Shown: one piece after another, positions 1-7,200 of the stretch
Position numbering within the stretch: the stretch's first letter is position 1
Layout of the letters: the number at the start of each line of letters is the position of its first letter
Translations under genes and position numbers: made by a program
Source of the DNA: Mucilaginibacter sp.
Lineage (GTDB): Bacteria > Bacteroidota > Bacteroidia > Sphingobacteriales > Sphingobacteriaceae
DNA: 14,680 nt
Reading direction: 5' to 3'
NCBI GenBank assembly: GCA_014376655.1
Contig: JACMRC010000336.1
Coordinates: 1 to 14,680 of the forward strand
The notes under the pieces: model-generated
The model's input: the letters and a program-made list of their open reading frames with translations, nothing else
Databases searched by the model: none
What the model was told of the DNA's origin: nothing

Positions 1-397
1 ACCTCATGCTTTCGTTCGGGCAGCTACTTGTGTCCTTCGCCCCACTTCATTCATGCAGCCTGTGCCGCAGACCTATGCGGCATCCTACGTTTCGCTAACA
101 TTACACCACGTTCGTAGCTAATCTGTTGCTTCATTACATGGCTACCCACCTGCAACCACACAAAGCAAACACACGGCGGGAAGCACATTCCATTTGCCAA
201 TACCAATGCTACAATACTCACTGGGTTTCATTATTGCTTCACTACGTGCTGCATTCATTTCAGTAGGGTTCAGTCCACCCGCTGCCAATAATGTTGCGAG
301 CCTTGCTTGCCATGATCCCTTCCAATGAAGATTCAAAAATGAAATGTTACTACCTTCTGAAATTGTATTTTGCTCATAAACTTTAAGGCCACCAGAT
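1..397. other. Gene-poor, possibly decayed repeat-like sequence
   Basis: I find no gene I can defend in this stretch. The minus strand has a 64-codon open frame (142-336) ending in LLCVVAGG, and past its stop a second frame reads peptides such as SYERGVMLAKRRMPHRSAAQ. Both have the look of translated intergenic filler rather than folded proteins: short, with no RBS and no family I can name. From memory, similar short peptides turn up in intergenic regions of Chitinophagaceae-like genomes, which would suggest a dispersed repeat, but I cannot verify this. A perfect hairpin lies inside (63-82). Confidence 0.35.
63..82. repeat. Perfect 7-bp inverted repeat with 6-base loop
   Basis: The arms TGCCGCA and TGCGGCA are exactly complementary around the loop GACCTA; bases 62 and 83 can add a G-T pair. 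The hairpin is GC-rich against its surroundings, so it should fold in RNA or single-stranded DNA. No T-run follows on either side, so it is not a standard intrinsic terminator. It could be part of a repeat unit or a recombination/processing signal; its function is unknown. Confidence 0.5.
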
Positions 398-574
398 ATG
401 ATGCGTCAAAACTTGTCACTCGCTTTTGAAAAATGTAAAAGTTATATTCGTCTATACCAGCAAATGGAAGGTCTCCGAAAGAAAGTGGTCAGTGTTAAAT
501 ACAGCGATAAAGGCTTTTATGATTTAGATAAGTTCAACGGAAAGACTGATCACCCGAAGACGGAATTAGATTAA
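398..574 (+). CDS. Small orphan ORF, hypothetical (58 aa)
   Basis: This frame starts with two consecutive ATG codons (398 and 401), soon after an in-frame TAA at 377-379, and ends with TAA at 572-574. The product is small and charged: an N-terminal half likely to be helical (FEKCKSYIRLYQQMEGLRKK) and a polar tail containing YSDKGFYDLDKF. There is no signal peptide, membrane segment or family I recognise. An AAGG at 385-388 is a weak ribosome-binding candidate. A possible terminator follows at 601-635. It may be a real small protein, or the 3' remnant of a longer gene whose upstream part has decayed. The amino-acid make-up favours coding sequence, but the evidence is thin. Confidence 0.35.
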   Translation: MMRQNLSLAFEKCKSYIRLYQQMEGLRKKVVSVKYSDKGFYDLDKFNGKTDHPKTELD

Positions 575-600
575 TATTGTAGGCGTCGCACCAAACAACA

Positions 601-635
601 CGCTTGCTTAACCACAAGCGATAGCGGGCCTTTTT
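601..635 (+). terminator. Possible intrinsic terminator after the small ORF
   Basis: CGCTTG (601-606) and CAAGCG (615-620) pair perfectly around an 8-base loop, and a run of five T follows at 631-635. The 10-base gap between stem and T-run is longer than in a classical terminator, so this is only a candidate. It would separate the small ORF from the secreted-protein gene at 690. Confidence 0.35.
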
Positions 636-689
636 AATGATTAAGTTAAACTTGCAATTAATCTATTTATTTGAGCTTTAATTATTTAA

Positions 690-3659
690 ATGTTGAACTT
701 TCTTAAAGGTTATATTCCTTGTCTTCTTTTCTTGTCTTCCGTTTTGGTAGTTAACGGGCAAGAGCAAGACGACTGTAGCAATCAATACTTTTTTAATCTC
801 TATAAGGACACAGCAAATCAACCGTATATAGCTGGAATGGCCCCTTGCACTCAAAACGGTATCATCTCTGTAGGCTGGACCAACAAAACAGGTACTGACG
901 ATGTAACCGATGGATTTATATGTAGAGTAGACCAGCAAGGTAATCTTATGTGGATGAAACTGGTTAAGGATGCCGGTAACGAAAGGTTGTTTTCCATTAC
1001 ATTGTTATCCGATGGTAATTATGCCGCATTCGGCATCACCAATACATATTTTTTTATTATCAAGTTTAATGAAGGCGGGGATATTATCTGGCGGAAACAG
1101 TACGAAGCAAGCATAACAAAAGAACTAGTCGGTGGAAAATTAAAAGAGGATATTACAGGAGAACTGATTTTGGTTGGTAATTTTATCGAAGACGGCCTAT
1201 CGTTTCAGAATCGAATACTCTACTTGAAAACTACAAATGAGGGCAACCTGATTCTTTCAAAATATTATTATCCATTGGGATTAAGCCTGATTGGCGCCAA
1301 GGATTTTACATTAAAAGATGGCTTTACCTATGCTGTTGGTCAAACCTATGAAACCAATGGGTTCAGGGGAATAATAATGAAAATCAACAACACCACCGGC
1401 AACGTTAGCTGGATAAAAGCATTTGATCTTAATGGCGGTTCTCTCGATTTTGTTCAGGTATTTAATTACAGCAATAACAGTCTTTGTATTACCGGGCAGG
1501 GCAATTTCCCATCCTCCAGTTCCATTTACATCATAGATACTGCAGGCAAGTGTACTAAGGCAAACTTTTTTGAAGTGGTCTCCGGGACACAAAGGTTTTT
1601 TCCAACAAGTACTATGTCGTTCAATTATGAACTGTTTTTGTCTTATAGTGAAACTAGTTCTTCATTAGTTTCTGATGTATTTAGGTTGGTACAAATTGAC
1701 CCAAACAAGGGTATTTTGAAACAATACAAGCTGGATAAAGATTTGATACCTACAGTTACAAATGCCCTTACCAACACTGATGGGAGCATTTACTTTTGTG
1801 GCTTTAAGCAATTCCCGAGTGTCGACTACCAAATGTTCATTGGCAAACTTTCTGCCGGTGGCGACGCAGCCTGTCCCACAAGCCCTACGGCCCTGGTATT
1901 TAAAACTGCAACTCAAAAAAGCAGTTTTCTTAACTGGCAAACTAAAACAAAAATCTTTCTGCCTCAAACACCTTCTATTAAACTTTTCAATACCAACTTG
2001 CCAACAATTACATCTTTATGTGATGTTTCGATTAAAAACAACTGTGACACAATTAAAATTCATCAATTAAAGAGTGCATGTTCCATATTAGATACCGTTA
2101 AACTTTCTGCCTATCTAAGTCCGGGTTGTGCTACGCCCATACGTTGGAGTTTCAGTGAAGCTGCAGTACAATCTTTTAATAAATCGACTGACACAAGCAT
2201 TAGCCTCGTTTTTAACAAAGCATGGCAGGGTTACGTGTATGCCGACATTACACTGAGTTGCGTTACCCTGAAAGATTCCGTTTTAATCAATATTTCAAAT
2301 CCATTGGAAAAACCTGATTTAGGTAAAGACACGGTAATTTGTCCCGACGCGAAAATTATATTGCATCTTTCTAATCTTTATAATTCCTATCGATGGTTTG
2401 ATGGTTCTGTTGAAGCTAGATATACAGTAAACCAGCCGGGTACATACGGTGTATTGGTAACAGATGCCTGCGGGTTAGGGTATACCGATACCATAGTTGT
2501 GCTGTCACCGGGTGATATGACTTTTGAATTAGGCGCTGATAGAAATAAATGTGCAAACGACACAATTTCAATTACGGCACCAGGTGGCTTTTCTAATTAT
2601 AATTGGAGCCCTGCCTTAAACCTCTCCAATCAAAACGCACAAACGGCCACCGTTTTTCCAGTAAAAAACACCACATATTATGTGCAGGCTGAAAAGTTTC
2701 ATTGCCCTGTAATAGACTCAGTAAAAGTTCTCATTGTAAACACCACGACAATTCATTTAGGTTCAGACACCGCTATTTGCCAGGGTGATTCAATACAACT
2801 GGACGTTGGTCTGGGGTTTAAAAGCTATTCGTGGAGCAATGGCGAAGAAATCCGTAACATTTCGGTAAAGAATAAGGGGATTTACTCCGTAGCTGCAAAA
2901 GACATAAATGATTGTGTGATACGTGATACCCTTGAAATTGTCGGTGTAAATTCTGCTGCCAAAATACAGTTGCCACAGGACGGTTCAATTTGCAGAAATA
3001 CAACTAAACTGCTTGATGCTGGCCCTTCTTTTACAACTTATAATTGGAACACTGGTGAAACCTCACAAAGCATAGTGGTAACCAAGCCGGGTTTATACTG
3101 GATAAGTGCCCTTGACCAAAATCACTGCCGGGCCACTGACAGTGTAATAATTACTGGGTTAAAAGACTTGCCACAGCGATTCTTGCCAGTAGACACAGGA
3201 ATATGCGAATATGAAACCATTTATATCAAAGCGGCATCCGCCTATAAGACTTATTTCTGGAATACGGGTGCTACATCGCAGGGTATTTCGATTAGTAAAA
3301 CAGGTTTTTATTGGCTAACAGTTACTCGTAACGACGGGTGTGTTGGTTCCGATACAATAAACATTTCTCCAAAACAGTGTCTGACCGGGTTCTATGCTCC
3401 ATCCGCTTTCACACCAAACAATGATGGCTTAAATGATATTTTTCGACCCATAATCGGCGGCAATATCACGGAATATTTTTTTAGTATTTATAATCGCTTT
3501 GGACAGAAAATCTTTGAGACAAAAAACCTTTCTGATGGATGGAATGGGACACTCAAAGGAATACAGCAAAACCCTGGCGTTTTTGTTTGGCAATGCGGTT
3601 ACAGGCTAAACAATCAACAAGCGGTGTTAAAGAAAGGCACTATTGTTTTATTAAGATAA
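690..3659 (+). CDS. Secreted multidomain T9SS substrate with gliding-motility (CHU_C) C-terminal domain
   Basis: This 989-residue protein is probably exported by Sec and then moved across the outer membrane by the type IX secretion system to the cell surface or medium. Residues 1-23 form a signal peptide (basic start, hydrophobic core, then NGQ). Residues about 40-400 carry short repeats of the type GNLMWMKL (about 85), GGDIIWRK (about 130), GNLILSKY (about 185) and GNVSWIKAF (about 237), typical of beta-propeller-like regions in Bacteroidota surface proteins. Five Ig/PKD-like modules of 70-76 residues begin near 544, 614, 690, 761 and 832; most open with an L-x-x-D-x-x-I-C pattern. Residues about 901-989 are the CHU_C/T9SS sorting domain, with APSAFTPNNDGLNDIF, YNRFGQKIF and GWNGT. 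The start ATG lies in an AT-rich leader. It seems to be transcribed alone. No enzymatic motif is visible; adhesion or surface structure is the likely role. The family call is firm, the exact role is not. Confidence 0.9.
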   Translation: MLNFLKGYIPCLLFLSSVLVVNGQEQDDCSNQYFFNLYKDTANQPYIAGMAPCTQNGIISVGWTNKTGTDDVTDGFICRVDQQGNLMWMKLVKDAGNERLFSITLLSDGNYAAFGITNTYFFIIKFNEGGDIIWRKQYEASITKELVGGKLKEDITGELILVGNFIEDGLSFQNRILYLKTTNEGNLILSKYYYPLGLSLIGAKDFTLKDGFTYAVGQTYETNGFRGIIMKINNTTGNVSWIKAFDLNGGSLDFVQVFNYSNNSLCITGQGNFPSSSSIYIIDTAGKCTKANFFEVVSGTQRFFPTSTMSFNYELFLSYSETSSSLVSDVFRLVQIDPNKGILKQYKLDKDLIPTVTNALTNTDGSIYFCGFKQFPSVDYQMFIGKLSAGGDAACPTSPTALVFKTATQKSSFLNWQTKTKIFLPQTPSIKLFNTNLPTITSLCDVSIKNNCDTIKIHQLKSACSILDTVKLSAYLSPGCATPIRWSFSEAAVQSFNKSTDTSISLVFNKAWQGYVYADITLSCVTLKDSVLINISNPLEKPDLGKDTVICPDAKIILHLSNLYNSYRWFDGSVEARYTVNQPGTYGVLVTDACGLGYTDTIVVLSPGDMTFELGADRNKCANDTISITAPGGFSNYNWSPALNLSNQNAQTATVFPVKNTTYYVQAEKFHCPVIDSVKVLIVNTTTIHLGSDTAICQGDSIQLDVGLGFKSYSWSNGEEIRNISVKNKGIYSVAAKDINDCVIRDTLEIVGVNSAAKIQLPQDGSICRNTTKLLDAGPSFTTYNWNTGETSQSIVVTKPGLYWISALDQNHCRATDSVIITGLKDLPQRFLPVDTGICEYETIYIKAASAYKTYFWNTGATSQGISISKTGFYWLTVTRNDGCVGSDTINISPKQCLTGFYAPSAFTPNNDGLNDIFRPIIGGNITEYFFSIYNRFGQKIFETKNLSDGWNGTLKGIQQNPGVFVWQCGYRLNNQQAVLKKGTIVLLR

Positions 3660-3781
3660 GAACTTTAAAATGGCCCTGTACTTTACTTCCTGGTTGGTGA
3701 CAAAAGTGCGGAACATTTCTTAATGAACTGGTGATTGGCCTTTGATTTTGTTTCAATGCTCATGACCAACGACAACCCTTG

Positions 3782-4056
3782 TTATGTTAATAATGATAAC
3801 TTTTTATTCTTACTCACCCCCCTAAAATCAATCAGCTGCTTAATGTCCTGCGAAAGGAAATATACCCTTGACCTAATCTTGTATGGCTTCAGCTTGCCTT
3901 TTTATCTACCCAGTCAAAAGTGCCATTGCTGCGGCCCTTAACACCGCTAATGTTAACGTTTAACCTGGCGCTTGCATTTTGTAAAATGGCAAAGTACCTT
4001 GTTGTAAGAAGATAATTCTTTCGGCCCCACCCTTTTTCTAAAAACCCTACACTTAA
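3782..4056 (-). pseudogene. Possible frameshifted helix-turn-helix (excisionase/MerR-like) gene remnant
   Basis: Read on the minus strand, frame one (4056 down to 3901) gives a continuous peptide including KNYLLTTRYFAILQNASARL and ending SNGTFDWVDK. After a run of five A, a second frame (3898 down to a TAA at 3782-3784) gives GKLKPYKIRSRVYFLSQDIK and then QLID. The joined sequence WVDK/GKLKPYKI-x-SRVYF-x-x-x-DI-x-QLI resembles the end of HTH_17-type DNA-binding domains common in Bacteroidota mobile-element regulators. An indel in the A-run would explain the break. No start codon is evident. The recognition rests on the second half; the first half matches nothing I can name. It could be chance, but the frame and motif agree well. 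It may mark the scar of a former mobile element. Confidence 0.35.
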
Positions 4057-4095
4057 TTAGCCACCAAATGGTAAACTGTTATTGATAGCAGACGG

Positions 4096-4123
4096 TATGT
4101 TATGCTATATAAAAAATAACATA
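4096..4123. promoter_or_regulatory. AT-rich 8-bp inverted repeat upstream of the giant-gene operon
   Basis: TATGTTAT (4096-4103) and ATAACATA (4116-4123) are perfect reverse complements around a 12-base AT-rich spacer. The pair lies 166 bases before the start codon at 4289. A symmetrical AT-rich site in this place could be an operator for a dimeric regulator, or simply a weak hairpin. I see no convincing Bacteroidota -7/-33 promoter (TAnnTTTG with an upstream TTTG) beside it. Confidence 0.3.
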
Positions 4124-4288
4124 AAAAATTAGGTAGGGAAATTTTGAAACTTAAAACACTCAATACAGAACTCACTTTATAAAATTTATTAAACAGATGA
4201 TTACCTGTACCACATCCTTACCACCATTACTTGCTTATTGGTCTTTTATAATCAGTATTTGTTGCCTCATAAATTTAAATTTCTACTT

Positions 4289-7200
4289 ATGACCTCAAAA
4301 GAAATCTTTCTTGTACTAAAACGCATTTTGGGGCCACTTAAGTTAGTAACTCAGCCTGAGGATTCAGGCTTTATCAAGTTCCAGGATTTACTGCAGCAAG
4401 CGCTTTCACAACCCTTGCTGGACGTTAGACGAAGTGGGCTGTTTTTCCCGGATTTTCACCCGCATGAACTGCCTGATTCAGTAACAACCGAATTGGAAAA
4501 AATGACGGCTGCCATCATTGAAGCTCAGGCCATACGCAAACCGGCAGATCTTGTTTTTTGGCTGCGTCAACGAAGTGTAAACTTGGTTGCCGGCTTTGAA
4601 GAAACCCTGGAAAACTTTGTTGCGCCCTCCTTCTCATTTGGTCCTTTTACAAATGAGCAGGGTCAATCAATTTACTTCGATTTTTTTACGATTTTAAACC
4701 ACCTGCGGTTCGAAATAATACAGGGCGGTATACCGGATTTTATTGTCATCACGCTACCTCCGGGTGTTCCTTTACCACCTGCTGGCAGGCAATCCAATCT
4801 AAGTTTCGACGATTGTACCCTGTGGCTGTCTGTTAAAACAATTGCGCCCAATGGGGATAAAAAATATGTTGGTTTTAGAGCAAAGAATTTAATGTTGAAA
4901 CCAACAGGGCTCATCGCCATACAGGCTACTGGCTTTGCTAGTATCTTCTCCCAAAATTTTGAAATTAGTTTTGAAACTTTCGATGCTTTAAATAAAGATG
5001 AAGCAGCCGAACGTAAAGCTATTTATCCAGCTAAAGTTGTTCTTTCTTTTAAGGGTACTAAACCTTCCCTACAAGTTTTTGATCAATCTGCCATAACCGC
5101 AAATGGCGATAATATTGCTCTAACTATAGCCCCTAATATTTTACCACGCTCCCTTGAGGCAGAAGCACTCGTTCAATTTCCCTTAAACGCCGGTAAAGAT
5201 TCCTTCGAAATTTTAAGCAACAATACAGCACGGTTTCAACTGGCCGGAAAAGCATTAATTACCGAGGGCGGTTGGTACCTGCCGGTCGTTAGCATTGATA
5301 ATGCATCGGGCATAGGAAATCTTGGTATGCAATATTTCTCGGGTTATTTAGGTATCCGCTTAAACAACGGATTAACTATTGACTGGCCTGGATTAGATGA
5401 TGGCCTTCTACCCATTAATAAATGCCTGGTACTTGCAAGGCCCGGCAGGGTAAGGCTTCAATATTCTTTCAGCACCCGTTTACGAAGCAAACAACAGATA
5501 GATACCTGGAAGGCCGCTAACGGAGATCGTAATGTTATCAAACTACAGCCTCCACCCGTGGGCGAAGGAATTTGTCTGGACGATAGCCAGGGAATGGAAA
5601 TGCTTTTGCAGGCAACCAAAGTTTCGATGACTGCTGACCGGCCATTAAATACTGATGAGAAACGGTTCTCCATTACAGGTCACCTGGGTGCCATCATATT
5701 TTTAAAAATAAATGCTGATACCACGCTCTATCTCATCGCAAGTCAACCGCCAGTGGCAGGGGAAAACAGAAAGAGACGCATTCCACAAAGCCTCTGCCTT
5801 AGCAATGCCTTACTTACAACCGATAACCCTATAAGTGTATTTGCCTCAGGACCCTTGTTGACAAATGAATTGATGAGCGAAGGTTTATTACACCTCGTTT
5901 TTCCTGTTTACAGGCTGATTAATACCCTGCCCGATCCATACATTAGTAACCAGGAGGGCATATTTGATTTGGCGGAACTGGCAAGGTTCAATGAGTTGTG
6001 GCGAAATGGTATGGACACTTTAAACGACCGTTTTCAATTCTCCGTTACCTCGGTAATACATTGGAACGAAACAGAAACAGCCCTCCAATTTCTAATAAAC
6101 CAGTCCTCGCTTTTTGGACGCATTACCAACGATGAAATGATTAGCACGTTGCGACAGAGTCCTCCCCCATGCGACGTACAAAACGACATAGGTTTCCATA
6201 ATGCTGATATTGAAAACCTGGTTCAGGTTGATTTTGATAATGCAGCAGGTGCTTTTGGCTTTTTGCAAAGCCTGCCCGGCGATCGCTCATTAGTTGATGT
6301 ATCGGGCCGTGCTAATTTTTGGGGTGTAACATTTTCCAGCCGTTTGTCCGATGAAAAAAAGGTGCTCGCCGAAAGCCTTGGTTTTCCTGCATCTTTTCCT
6401 TACCGTATAAAAAATATGGACCTTGTAAGTTCGGGCCGAATGAGCCGTTTGTTTACACTACCACATATTCAGTGGGAGCCGGTAGTGAAATTAAACAATC
6501 CTTTTGTTGCGGAGCTAGACATACCCGATCTTATAAACTTTACTGACAATGGTGCGCCTACCCGCATAGCCAGTGCCAACAAAACAACAGTACAACTGGC
6601 ACCAAAAAATCTGTACCAGTTTATTGTACAAGGGTTTAACCAGGCCGAAAATCCACAGGCCGCAGCAGCTCATTTTACATTGCCCTTTGGCATTTGCGCC
6701 TTCGCCTATTTTAACCCAAAAAAAATAAAAGATTTACCCGGTGCCGCTGCCACCGCAAATGAACCAATATTTTCTAATACAAAAACAGGCGACCTTGCCG
6801 GGGCTATGCAATTGCGATTCGAAGCCCTTCCTCCACCCAATGTAACAAGCAGTGAGAAAGACAACAGCAAAACTTATTTTATTGGGTCAGTAACACAGTT
6901 GGCCGATGCCAGGGGCCAGACTTTTGATGTGTTGGGTAAAATTGTTGGTCCACAATTCAGGAGTGAATTCAGCCTTGGCAACACAGCTAAAGTTCCGCTG
7001 GAGCGTATCGATTTTTCAGGTTATGGCGCCAGCATTTTTAGCAAGTGGGTGCACGAAAGCGCCAACTTTGGACAGGTAAGCCAGGTAAGGTTTGATGTAA
7101 TGATTGGCCGCACCGCCCACGAGGTTGTTCAAATAAAAACCCTATTATTTCCGTGTGCAGCACCCCTTGTTCGTTCCGTTATTATCGAGCGAAATAATAC

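Noticed and set aside
60..130. An integron attC-like site around the hairpin
   Set aside because: The GCTAAC and GTTAGC strings do not match the RYYYAAC/GTTRRRY core sites, and no integrase or cassette array is present.
3735..3941. A 68-codon plus-strand frame in the gap after the secreted-protein gene
   Set aside because: The peptide resembles no family, and it runs antisense to the more protein-like HTH remnant.
4247..4252. TATAAT as a sigma70 -10 box for the giant operon
   Set aside because: Bacteroidota use a different promoter consensus, and there is no TTG box at a fitting distance upstream.
4238..4288. Upstream TTG start adding 17 residues to the 1673-aa protein
   Set aside because: TTG starts are rare in this phylum, and the ATG at 4289 sits after a typical AT-rich leader.
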